Assembly: GCA_022600695.1 (NCBI GenBank)
Contig: JAHZJY010000102.1
Span: 1-7,154, forward strand
DNA: 7,154 nucleotides
Reading direction: 5' to 3'
Origin: Actinomycetes bacterium
Lineage (GTDB): Bacteria > Actinomycetota > Actinomycetes > Mycobacteriales > Mycobacteriaceae
Positions 1 to 5,831 of the stretch are shown one piece after another; within the stretch, counting starts at the first letter, position 1, and each line of letters starts with the position of its first letter. Made by a program: the position numbers and the translations under genes. The notes beneath the pieces are model-generated. The model did not search any database. It was given only the letters and a program-made list of their open reading frames with translations, and was not told the origin of the DNA.

Positions 1-815
1 CCGGTGCCGTAGGTGTTCTTGGCCTCCCCGGGCTTCAGACACACCTGCCCGACCATCGCCGCCTGCTGGTCACCGAGGCTCGCCGTCAGCGGCACCGTCC
101 CGCGGACCGGGCCTTCCGGATGGGTCAGGCCGTAGGGCTCCGGTGAGGATGACGGCCGGATCGCCGGGAGCATGGCGCGCGGAATCCCGAAGAACGACAG
201 CAATTCGTCGTCCCAGTCCAGCGTTTCCAGATTCATCAGCATCGTGCGGCTGGCATTGGTCACGTCGGTGATGTGGACACCGCCGACCGGGCCGCCGGTG
301 AGGTTCCACAGCACCCAGGTATCGGGTGTGCCGAACAGGGCCTCACCGCGTTCGGCGTCAGCACGCAACCCCTCGACGTTCTCCAACAGCCACTGCAGCT
401 TCCCGCCGGAGAAGTAGGTGGCCGGCGGCAGACCGGCCTTGCGCCGGATGACATCACCGCGGCCGTCGCGATCCAGAGCGGCGGCGATCCGGTCGGTGCG
501 GGTGTCCTGCCAGACGATCGCGTTGTGGTAGGGCCGGCCGGTTTTGCCGTTCCACACCAGGGTGGTCTCGCGTTGGTTGGTGATACCCAGCGCGGCGAGG
601 TCGGTGGCCGAGAGCTTGGTGGCGTTCAGCGCCGACATCACCACACTATGGGTCCGTTCCCAGATCTCCACCGGATTGTGCTCGACCCATCCGGCCCTGG
701 GCAGGATCTGCTGGTGCTCGAGTTGATGGCGACCGACCTCGATACCGTCGTGGTCGAAGATCATGCATCGGGTGCTGGTGGTGCCCTGGTCTATCGAGGC
801 GACGAAGTCGGCCAA
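1..815 (-). CDS. glpK: Glycerol kinase, N-terminal part (cut by left window edge)
   Basis: ATP-dependent glycerol kinase of the FGGY family, which makes sn-glycerol 3-phosphate in the cytoplasm. About 271 codons are visible; the C-terminal half lies outside the window. The N-terminal phosphate-binding stretch DQGTTSTR is at about residues 9-16. NQRETT carries R82/E83, followed by VWQDTRT and [11 protein letters not shown] with Y134. GDQQAAM has D249. R82, E83, Y134 and D249 correspond to the glycerol-contacting residues R83, E84, Y135 and D245 of the E. coli enzyme. I chose the TTG start at 815 because AAGGAG sits 5 nt upstream and the next residues, [12 protein letters not shown], fit the family start. 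An in-frame GTG at 866 would add 17 residues, has no comparable ribosome site, and cannot be excluded. It is transcribed divergently from the methyltransferase gene. No frameshift or stop is seen in the visible part. Confidence 0.96.
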   Translation of the reverse strand, partial: MADFVASIDQGTTSTRCMIFDHDGIEVGRHQLEHQQILPRAGWVEHNPVEIWERTHSVVMSALNATKLSATDLAALGITNQRETTLVWNGKTGRPYHNAIVWQDTRTDRIAAALDRDGRGDVIRRKAGLPPATYFSGGKLQWLLENVEGLRADAERGEALFGTPDTWVLWNLTGGPVGGVHITDVTNASRTMLMNLETLDWDDELLSFFGIPRAMLPAIRPSSSPEPYGLTHPEGPVRGTVPLTASLGDQQAAMVGQVCLKPGEAKNTYGT

Positions 816-820
816 CGGTG

Positions 821-826
821 CTCCTT
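821..826 (-). promoter_or_regulatory. Ribosome binding site of glpK
   Basis: On the minus strand this reads AAGGAG, a near-ideal Shine-Dalgarno sequence, with 5 nt between it and the TTG codon at 815. It is the main reason to prefer the rare TTG start over the upstream in-frame GTG at 866, which lacks such a site. Confidence 0.6.
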
Positions 827-877
827 CGGAATCGGCGCGGTGCGGACTGTCCTGGGAGTCTGCCACCGTCCATGATG

Positions 878-889
878 GTCCATATGGAC
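878..889. promoter_or_regulatory. Perfect 12-bp palindrome in the glpK/methyltransferase divergent region
   Basis: GTCCATATGGAC is its own reverse complement and lies in the short control region between the divergent glpK and methyltransferase genes. The chosen ATG of the methyltransferase (884) is inside it, just right of its centre. A bound dimeric regulator here could affect both genes. No specific regulator family is recognised, and a chance palindrome is possible. Confidence 0.3.
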
Positions 890-1660
890 TCTGAGATTTT
901 GGACTCCGGGATTTCCGGAGCGCCGAACCTGGCCGGCATGCCGCGGGGCGGCCCGCGCGCCTCCTGCCTGGACCGGCTGCTGCAAACCGACCGTCTGGAG
1001 TACCTCGACCGCGACGATGTCGACGAGAGCGTCAAACGCGGTGTCGTCCGAACGCTGGACCGCGCGGGTGCGATATTCGGCGACCATGACCGCAACACCC
1101 GACTGGTCCTTGACGAAGTGGCCGGGGTGGCCGACCCGGCCATCCTCGAACTCGGCGCCGGACACGGCGCCCTGTCGCGCCGGATCCTGCACGAACACCC
1201 CACCGCCCGGGTCACCGCATCCGATGTCGACCCCGACTCGGTGGCGGGCCTGGCGGCCGGTGAACTCGGCGGTGATCCGCGCGCGACGGTACGCACCATC
1301 GACGCCACCGCGATCGACGCCGCCGACAACAGCTTTGACCTGGCGGTGTTCGCGCTGTCGTTCCATCACCTGCCGCCGGAGCAGGCCGCCCGGGTACTCG
1401 CCGAGGCAACCCGGGTCGCCCCGGTATTCGTCATCATCGACCTGCCCCGGCCACCTGCCGCATTGCACCTGATCCGGCTGGCCACGATGGCGCCGCTGGC
1501 CCCGGTGTGGCCGTTCGCCCACGATGGTCTGATCAGTTCGTTGCGCGCCTATAGTCCGTCGGCGCTGCGCGAACTGGCCGCCCACGCCGGCGTTGAGATG
1601 GAGATCCGGCCCGCACGGCCGGGCCTGCAGGTGGCAGTCGCCCGTCGCCGCGCCGACTGA
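884..1660 (+). CDS. Class I SAM-dependent methyltransferase, Rv3699-like
   Basis: Predicted cytosolic methyltransferase of 258 aa; its substrate is unknown. The Rossmann-fold SAM site is clear: motif I ELGAGHG at residues 89-95, the acidic post-I motif SDVDPDSV after the second strand, DATAID as the likely adenine-contacting motif, then [15 protein letters not shown]. The C-terminal part contains [17 protein letters not shown] large hydrophobic stretch around [13 protein letters not shown] could be a substrate lid or membrane contact. The start is uncertain. ATG 884 is chosen, but ATG 872 and ATG 875 are in frame, and GTG 818 would run over most of the gap to glpK. None has a good ribosome site; GGGAG at 854-858 is 13 nt before ATG 872. 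The glutamate-cysteine-ligase-like gene begins 40 bp downstream on the same strand, so the two are probably co-transcribed. The resemblance to Mtb Rv3699 is from memory. Confidence 0.88.
   Translation: MDSEILDSGISGAPNLAGMPRGGPRASCLDRLLQTDRLEYLDRDDVDESVKRGVVRTLDRAGAIFGDHDRNTRLVLDEVAGVADPAILELGAGHGALSRRILHEHPTARVTASDVDPDSVAGLAAGELGGDPRATVRTIDATAIDAADNSFDLAVFALSFHHLPPEQAARVLAEATRVAPVFVIIDLPRPPAALHLIRLATMAPLAPVWPFAHDGLISSLRAYSPSALRELAAHAGVEMEIRPARPGLQVAVARRRAD
886..915 (+). repeat. Two imperfect 15-bp tandem repeats overlapping the methyltransferase start
   Basis: GGACTCTGAGATTTT (886-900) is followed directly by GGACTCCGGGATTTC (901-915), with 12 of 15 positions identical. The first copy overlaps the right arm of the palindrome at 878-889. 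In the reading frame they encode the similar peptides DSEIL and DSGIS. The repeat may be a small in-frame duplication or a pair of protein-binding half-sites. Confidence 0.45.
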
Positions 1661-1700
1661 TCCCTTGCGTCGGCGGGTTTGAACCGGTTGCATCGACACC

Positions 1701-3182
1701 GTGGGTGAAGAGGTCGGGCACACCAGTTACAGCCGGGCACACCGTCAGCAGTATCGGCGCAAGGTGCAGCAGTGCCTGGACGTGTTCGAGACCATGCTCG
1801 CGGAGTCGAGCTTCGAGTTCGACCGGCCACTGACCGGTATGGAAATCGAGTGCAACCTGGTCGATGCCGATTACCAGCCGGCGATGTCCAACCAGGAGGT
1901 ACTCGCCGCCATCGCCGATCCGGCCTATCAGACCGAACTGGGCGCCTACAACATCGAGTTCAATGTGCCACCGCGCCCGTTGCCCGGCCGAACCGCCCTG
2001 GAGCTGGAATCGGAGGTTCGAGCCAGCCTCAACGCCGCGGAGAACAAGGCCGGCACCGATGGCGCGCACATCGTGATGATCGGCATCCTGCCCACCCTGA
2101 TGCCCGAACACCTCACCGGAAGCTGGATGAGCCCGTCGATGCGGTATCAGGCGCTCAACGACTCGATCTTCACCGCCCGCGGGGAGGACATCCTGATCGA
2201 TATCGCCGGGGCCGAGCGGCTGAGCGTGCACGCCGAATCGATCGCGCCGGAATCGGCCTGTACCAGTATGCAATTACACCTGCAGGTCTCCCCCGACGAC
2301 TTCGCCAGCAACTGGAACGCCGCCCAGGCGATAGCCGGACCGCAATTGGCCATCGGGGCCAATTCGCCGTATTTCTTCGGCCACCAACTGTGGGCCGAGA
2401 CCCGCATCGAGTTGTTCGCTCAGGCCACCGACACCCGGCCCGAGGAACTGAAGTCGCAGGGGGTGCGGCCACGAGTGTGGTTCGGGGAGAGGTGGATAAC
2501 GTCGATCTTCGACCTGTTCGAGGAGAACGTCAGGTACTTCCCGACGCTGCTGCCGGAGCTCTCCGAGGAAGACCCGGCAGCCGAGGTCGCCGCCGGACGA
2601 ACCCCCCGACTGTCGGAACTGCGGCTGCACAACGGCACGGTCTATCGGTGGAACCGGCCGGTCTATGACGTCGTCGGTGTCGGTGCGGCGGCCCGGCCGC
2701 ACCTGCGAGTGGAGAACCGGGTTCTTCCCGCCGGGCCCACCGTCATCGACATGATGGCTAATTCCGCCTTTTACTACGGGTTGCTGCGCACCATCTCCGA
2801 AGAGGAGCGCCCCTTGTGGACGAAGATGAGTTTCGTTGCGGCTAAGGATAATTTCTTCGAAGCGGCCCGGCGCGGAATGGACGCGAAACTGTACTGGCCC
2901 GGACTCGGTGAAGTGACCGTCGACGAGCTCGTCCTACGCCGATTGCTGCCGATGGCCGATGAAGGTCTGCGTCGCTGGCGGGTGGCCGCCGATGTCCGGG
3001 ACCGGTATCTGGGCGTCATCGAGGGACGAGCGAAGACCGGACGCAACGGATCAACCTGGCAGGTGGACACCGTGCGGCAAATTCAGGGACGCGGGCTGAA
3101 CCGGCCCGATGCGCTCGCGGAGATGCTCCGCCGGTACTGCGATCTGATGCACAGCAACGAACCGGTACACACCTGGGAGTAG
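1701..3182 (+). CDS. Glutamate-cysteine-ligase-family (GCS2-like) protein, Rv3698-like
   Basis: A 493-aa protein closely resembling the conserved mycobacterial protein Rv3698, which is usually labelled glutamate--cysteine ligase or carboxylate-amine ligase by family. GMEIECNLVD (residues 46-55) resembles the metal/ATP-binding strand GxExEFxLVD of GCS2 ligases, with E48 and E50 as candidate ligands. ELGAYNIEFN (79-88) supplies further acidic residues. SACTSMQLHLQV (185-196) resembles the CGxHxHV strand, and GANSPYFFG (219-227) and AETRIELF (232-239) follow as expected. A ligase joining an amino acid to a carboxylate with ATP is therefore likely, but no substrate can be named, and it is distinct in sequence from EgtA/GshA. 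The GTG start at 1701 has no Shine-Dalgarno; it is the start that gives the conserved-looking N-terminus MGEEVGHTSYSRAHRQ. The gene ends at TAG, 19 bp from a convergent stop. Confidence 0.9.
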   Translation: MGEEVGHTSYSRAHRQQYRRKVQQCLDVFETMLAESSFEFDRPLTGMEIECNLVDADYQPAMSNQEVLAAIADPAYQTELGAYNIEFNVPPRPLPGRTALELESEVRASLNAAENKAGTDGAHIVMIGILPTLMPEHLTGSWMSPSMRYQALNDSIFTARGEDILIDIAGAERLSVHAESIAPESACTSMQLHLQVSPDDFASNWNAAQAIAGPQLAIGANSPYFFGHQLWAETRIELFAQATDTRPEELKSQGVRPRVWFGERWITSIFDLFEENVRYFPTLLPELSEEDPAAEVAAGRTPRLSELRLHNGTVYRWNRPVYDVVGVGAAARPHLRVENRVLPAGPTVIDMMANSAFYYGLLRTISEEERPLWTKMSFVAAKDNFFEAARRGMDAKLYWPGLGEVTVDELVLRRLLPMADEGLRRWRVAADVRDRYLGVIEGRAKTGRNGSTWQVDTVRQIQGRGLNRPDALAEMLRRYCDLMHSNEPVHTWE

Positions 3183-3201
3183 TTCCACCGCCGGTAATCC
3201 C

Positions 3202-3882
3202 TCACTGCCCCAGGGTGTTCTGCATGGCACCGGCCAGGACGTTGACCGCCGGACCGCCGTTACCGGATTGGCAGACCTTGGCCTGGAGCAGCACGTTCTC
3301 CCGAAGCCGAGTCTGGTTGAAGCAACGCCGATCGACACCGGCCTCCTGTTTGACCCACTGAGCGTCGGTATGGGTCGGCGGCACACTGCCGAACGACCAC
3401 ACCTCGGTGCGGCCGTCCTGCAGATGCATGGCGGTGGTCTGCCCGGCACACCCGACGGTGCGGTCGGTGACGCGGTGAAAGGCCCGTGCGGCCGCGTCGG
3501 TGGTGGCGAACACCCCGACGGCCTGTTTGACCAGATGCCGCTGGTCGGTGGCCGAGGTCTGCGTCACCGCGCCGTTGAACGACGCCAGGTCCGGATCGAG
3601 GTAGACCTCAGGCAGGCCGATATCGGCCCAGTTGTTACAGGCCGGCAGGTCCACCCAGTAGGACTGGAAGGGCTCACTGAAAACCGATTCCCACCCCATC
3701 GGCGCACCGACGATATTGCCCACCGACCCTTTACCCATCACCGCATAGGACACCACTCCGGGATCCGATGGGGCCGCCACCGCGGGTGCCGCGCCGGTCA
3801 CGCCGAGGGCCGCTATCGCGGCTGCCACCGCCAGTCGCGTCCCCGAACCTCGGCCGGCGGTGCCGACGGCATCGATGCCCAT
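3202..3882 (-). CDS. Secreted PknH_C-like sensor-domain protein, Rv3705c-like
   Basis: A 226-aa exported protein. After a short N-terminus (residues 1-15) comes a hydrophobic core, LAVAAAIAALGVTGAAPAVA, with probable signal peptidase I cleavage near residue 36/37 before APSDP. The mature part matches the extracellular sensor domain of the PknH family (PknH_C type), which also occurs as stand-alone secreted or lipoprotein forms in mycobacteria. Four cysteines, C82, C145, C187 and C204, are placed as for the two disulfides typical of that domain. No lipobox cysteine is seen, so it is probably a soluble secreted or periplasmic protein. The ligand is unknown. The ATG at 3882 lacks a strong ribosome site, so the start is moderately secure. 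It lies 51 bp downstream of the small membrane protein gene on the same strand and may share its transcript. Family assignment is from pattern and memory. Confidence 0.85.
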   Translation of the reverse strand: MGIDAVGTAGRGSGTRLAVAAAIAALGVTGAAPAVAAPSDPGVVSYAVMGKGSVGNIVGAPMGWESVFSEPFQSYWVDLPACNNWADIGLPEVYLDPDLASFNGAVTQTSATDQRHLVKQAVGVFATTDAAARAFHRVTDRTVGCAGQTTAMHLQDGRTEVWSFGSVPPTHTDAQWVKQEAGVDRRCFNQTRLRENVLLQAKVCQSGNGGPAVNVLAGAMQNTLGQ

Positions 3883-3887
3883 GCGTC

Positions 3888-3921
3888 CGATGATGCCAGC
3901 CAGGCGCGGCCGGCATCACCG
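3888..3921. repeat. Inverted repeat between two minus-strand envelope genes
   Basis: TGATGCC (3891-3897) and GGCATCA (3912-3918) are perfect complements with a 14-nt loop. After one mismatch the stem extends by CG/CG. It occupies most of the 51-bp gap between the membrane-protein gene and the secreted-protein gene. It could act as an attenuating hairpin, processing site or operator. There is no T-run on either strand, so a classical intrinsic terminator is not supported. Confidence 0.35.
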
Positions 3922-3933
3922 GAGCACGTCGGA

Positions 3934-4263
3934 TCAGGGACCGGGCGGGACGACGGATGCGGTGGGCGGCGCCAGTCGCGCGCTTCGGGGTCCCTGACCC
4001 TGTTGCCCAGGCCTATCCGGCTTCATCCCCGCCTCCGCTGGCTTGACCAGCATCCGGTGGTGGCCAGGGCACCCGCGGTGCCCGCCGCCGTCACTCTGCT
4101 TACCCAGAATGAAGCCACTGAAGAACAGGGTGGCCACGATGAACAATGAACCGGCGACGATGCCCACCCAGGCCAGTGCCCGGTAGAGGCCGTTGGGCCG
4201 GTCATCGGACCGTCGGCGGATCGGATCGGCGGCGGGTTGCTGATGTTCATCTGATTCGGTCAT
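3934..4263 (-). CDS. Small single-pass membrane protein with Gly/Pro/basic tail, Rv3705A-like
   Basis: A 109-aa protein of unknown function. A charged cytosolic N-terminus (MTESDEHQQP, then IRRRSDDRPN) precedes one transmembrane helix at about residues 27-54 (from LYRALAWVGIVAG to FFSGFILG). The C-terminal tail is rich in Gly, His, Pro and basic residues (GGGHRGCPGHHR), ends in PPGP, and is probably outside the membrane and disordered. This layout matches the short mycobacterial Rv3705A type as I remember it. The ATG at 4263 is chosen because AGAGGA lies 8 nt upstream. An ATG at 4272 (MSVMTES) is the alternative, and more distant in-frame starts would lack ribosome sites. A weak -10-like TATACG at 4290-4285 on this strand would give a very short leader. 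The first gene of a probable two-gene unit with the sensor-domain gene. Confidence 0.75.
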   Translation of the reverse strand: MTESDEHQQPAADPIRRRSDDRPNGLYRALAWVGIVAGSLFIVATLFFSGFILGKQSDGGGHRGCPGHHRMLVKPAEAGMKPDRPGQQGQGPRSARLAPPTASVVPPGP

Positions 4264-4271
4264 GACACTCA

Positions 4272-4277
4272 TCCTCT
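4272..4277 (-). promoter_or_regulatory. Ribosome binding site deciding the start of the small membrane protein
   Basis: Reads AGAGGA on the minus strand with an 8-nt spacer to the ATG at 4263. It overlaps the alternative ATG at 4272, which therefore cannot use it; this favours the MTESDEHQ start. Confidence 0.5.
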
Positions 4278-4364
4278 GCGAACCCGTATAGCGCCGGCTT
4301 TGCCGCAGATATGAGCTCGCTGTGAGGCCGCCCGCCGTTTCCGCCCGTCCGATGACCCCGCCAC

Positions 4365-4404
4365 GGTCAGGCATGACCGATGAGTGTTAGGAATGACCGA
4401 TGAG
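4365..4404 (+). repeat. Imperfect 20-bp tandem duplication covering a translation start
   Basis: Units 4365-4384 and 4385-4404 match at 17 of 20 positions and share ATGACCGATGAG exactly. Each unit carries an AGG ribosome-site-like core, an ATGACC and an overlapping ATGAG. The second unit supplies the start codon (4400) of the downstream 95-aa gene; the first supplies an extra, unused or leader-peptide start. Confidence 0.75.
4380..4403 (+). other. Possible leader mini-ORF coupled to the 95-aa gene
   Basis: ATG at 4380 in the first repeat unit opens a 7-codon frame, MSVRNDR, whose TGA overlaps the downstream ATG at 4400 as ATGA, the usual layout for translational coupling. A second tiny frame, MTDEC, runs from 4373 to TAG at 4390. 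Both may simply be by-products of the 20-bp duplication; there is no direct evidence of translation. Confidence 0.2.
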
Positions 4405-4687
4405 CACCGTGAATCTGACTCAAGCCGAAAACTCATTGATCGAAAAGGCCCGGCCCGCAACCCTGGCCCGCCTCGACGAGGAGTCCCTGAAGGACCTGCA
4501 GACCCAACTGCGCAGAGCCCGCGACAAACATTTCAGCCTGCTGCGGCGTCATGGTGCGGCCCGGGTGGAGGCCGAGGGGGCGCGAGGGGCCGCTGCACCC
4601 GCCAATGAACGCGGCACGGAGAAGGTGGAGATATTCGACGAGGCCCTGGAGCGGGTCGGCCGGCAACTGGATTCCCTGGATGAGTAG
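4400..4687 (+). CDS. Small conserved-looking helical protein of unknown function (95 aa)
   Basis: Begins MSTVNLTQAENSLIEKARPA and continues with LARLDEESLKDLQTQLRRAR, a strongly charged, heptad-like pattern suggesting two long helices or a short coiled coil at about residues 8-52. A short Ala/Gly-rich linker (about 53-68) and a final helix (VEIFDEALERVGRQLDSLDE) follow. There is no signal peptide, membrane segment or cysteine, so it is probably cytosolic. I recall similar short hypothetical proteins in other actinobacteria, but no function. AGGA lies 7 nt before the ATG. The codon pattern (G/C in third positions, coherent amphipathic protein) supports this strand over the overlapping antisense frame. 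It is the only plus-strand gene in the right half, diverging from the membrane-protein gene and ending 8 bp from the convergent DUF4185 gene. Confidence 0.75.
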   Translation: MSTVNLTQAENSLIEKARPATLARLDEESLKDLQTQLRRARDKHFSLLRRHGAARVEAEGARGAAAPANERGTEKVEIFDEALERVGRQLDSLDE

Positions 4688-4695
4688 CGGGCCCG

Positions 4696-5826
4696 TCAGG
4701 GTTTGTACGGGTTGACCGCGAACTGGATCACCCGGTAGGGCGCACGGTCGCGCGGGGCAGTGTTCCACTGGCTGACCAGCACCCGCACCTCGTCCAGTGT
4801 CGAACCGGGCGAGATATAACCCCCGTAGGGCTGCGCCAGCCGGGTGTCCTCGCGGGGTAGCACTTCAGGCGGCTGCGGCCAGGTGTCGGCCCGCACCACC
4901 GTCGTCACCGGAGCGGTGCCCAGGCTGGTCGGGTCGGCGGCGACGCGGACCTCCATATTTCCGGTGCTGGCGTTGAAGTAGGACAGCACGGTCTTGCCGT
5001 CGATCTGACGCATATTCATCTCACCCACCTGATCGGGCCATAACGGGGTGGCCGGGACGGCCCAGCCGGCTGACCAGCCCTGCCAGCGCGCGCGATCGGT
5101 GAACCACTGTGGCGCAACGCGATACAACCGCAACGGCGCCGAACGATTGAAGTTGTTCGCCACCACGTACACCCATCCGCGCGGGGATTCCGGGGTGGGT
5201 ATGGGGTCGTAGTATCCGCTGATCTGGGTCTGGTTCCCGTCGGCGTAGTCGGCTGGGCGGACGGAGTCGCTGACGGTCATCCAGCCACCCCGGCCCGCTT
5301 CGGCGCGCACCAGTCGCGACGACGCCGGCACCAACTTCTCGGTGGTGGTCACCATCAGATAGTTCTGCCGGTTGATCTGGACGACACCGGCCGGAAGCTG
5401 TGAAGCACCGGGCGGCGCCGGATCTGCCAGCAGTGCTGTTTCCACCCCGGTGACGCCCAGGTAGCGGATACCCCGCGGGTCGTTCACCGAGTCGACGGCC
5501 ACCCGCAGGGCCACTGGTGTGGACCATGGGCCGAATCCCACACCCTGACCGGCGAAGCTGTCCCCGCAGATCTGCAGCAGTTCAGAGCGGAAATCCAGGA
5601 ATTCGCACAGGTCGGTGGCGCCGATGCCGAAATCGGCGGTCGGCGTCCCGGTGCCGGCCACCGGACCGACCCGGACCACCTGACCAGGTGCCAGCGGCGG
5701 CAGAATCGGGGTCGGGGCGGGGTTGGGCGGCCCGGCCAGGGCGGATGGGGCGGTGACGAGCAACGTCACTGCTACCGACGAAAGCGCTTGGGCCGCATGC
5801 GATATCACCCCCGCCGGCAACCGCAT
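4696..5826 (-). CDS. Exported DUF4185 protein, possible endo-D-arabinanase (GH183), Rv3707c-like
   Basis: A 376-aa secreted protein. The signal peptide covers about residues 1-31 (hydrophobic VAVTLLVTAPSALA, cleavage before GPPNP). A Pro-rich linker to about residue 48 precedes a single DUF4185 domain filling the rest. Domain hallmarks are DFGIGATDLCEFLD (65-78), ICGDSFAG (86-93) with C74 and C87 likely paired, several Trp-rich blade-like segments, and GYISPGST near the end. As I recall, some DUF4185 members are endo-D-arabinanases (GH183) that cut the D-arabinan of arabinogalactan and lipoarabinomannan, so remodelling of the cell's own wall is a reasonable but unproven role here. D89 in the GDSF motif is a candidate active-site acid. 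The ATG at 5826 is 5 bp after the asd stop, so this is the third gene of an ask-asd operon. The final residues AVNPYKP are intact. Confidence 0.88.
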   Translation of the reverse strand: MRLPAGVISHAAQALSSVAVTLLVTAPSALAGPPNPAPTPILPPLAPGQVVRVGPVAGTGTPTADFGIGATDLCEFLDFRSELLQICGDSFAGQGVGFGPWSTPVALRVAVDSVNDPRGIRYLGVTGVETALLADPAPPGASQLPAGVVQINRQNYLMVTTTEKLVPASSRLVRAEAGRGGWMTVSDSVRPADYADGNQTQISGYYDPIPTPESPRGWVYVVANNFNRSAPLRLYRVAPQWFTDRARWQGWSAGWAVPATPLWPDQVGEMNMRQIDGKTVLSYFNASTGNMEVRVAADPTSLGTAPVTTVVRADTWPQPPEVLPREDTRLAQPYGGYISPGSTLDEVRVLVSQWNTAPRDRAPYRVIQFAVNPYKP

Positions 5827-5831
5827 GGCGA

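Noticed and set aside
273..875. A 200-codon plus-strand open frame opposite glpK
   Set aside because: It is the GC-rich antisense shadow of glpK, whose minus-strand translation has clear family motifs; the plus-strand product has low-complexity Gly/Val/Arg composition and no recognisable domain.
818..883. GTG at 818 as start of the methyltransferase
   Set aside because: It would place coding sequence over almost the whole divergent control region up to the glpK start, and the extra N-terminal residues look non-conserved; ATG 884 (or 872) is more economical.
1682..1689. Palindrome AACCGGTT upstream of the ligase-like gene
   Set aside because: Eight bases only, does not extend, and no matching site is seen elsewhere in the window, so an operator cannot be supported.
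791..1723. A 310-codon minus-strand open frame opposite the methyltransferase
   Set aside because: Gln/Gly/Arg-rich antisense product with no motif; the plus strand encodes an unmistakable SAM-binding protein.
1533..2273. Long minus-strand frame (246 codons), and a plus-strand frame at 1772-2668, within the ligase-like gene
   Set aside because: Both are overlapping-frame shadows with Arg/Gly/His-rich composition; the gene at 1701-3182 is full length with recognisable family motifs.
3268..4149. A 293-codon plus-strand frame across the two envelope genes
   Set aside because: It is antisense to a protein with a signal peptide and paired cysteines and to a protein with a clear transmembrane helix; its own product lacks any domain.
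4688..4695. Palindrome CGGGCCCG exactly filling the gap between convergent stops
   Set aside because: Only 8 bp with no loop and no T-run; too short to form a terminator hairpin and common by chance in GC-rich DNA.
4433..4768. A 111-codon minus-strand frame opposite the 95-aa gene, extending over the DUF4185 3' end
   Set aside because: It overlaps the 3' end of the well-supported DUF4185 gene on the same strand and is mostly antisense to a coherent helical protein. It was kept only as a possible source of a misannotated proline-rich hypothetical.
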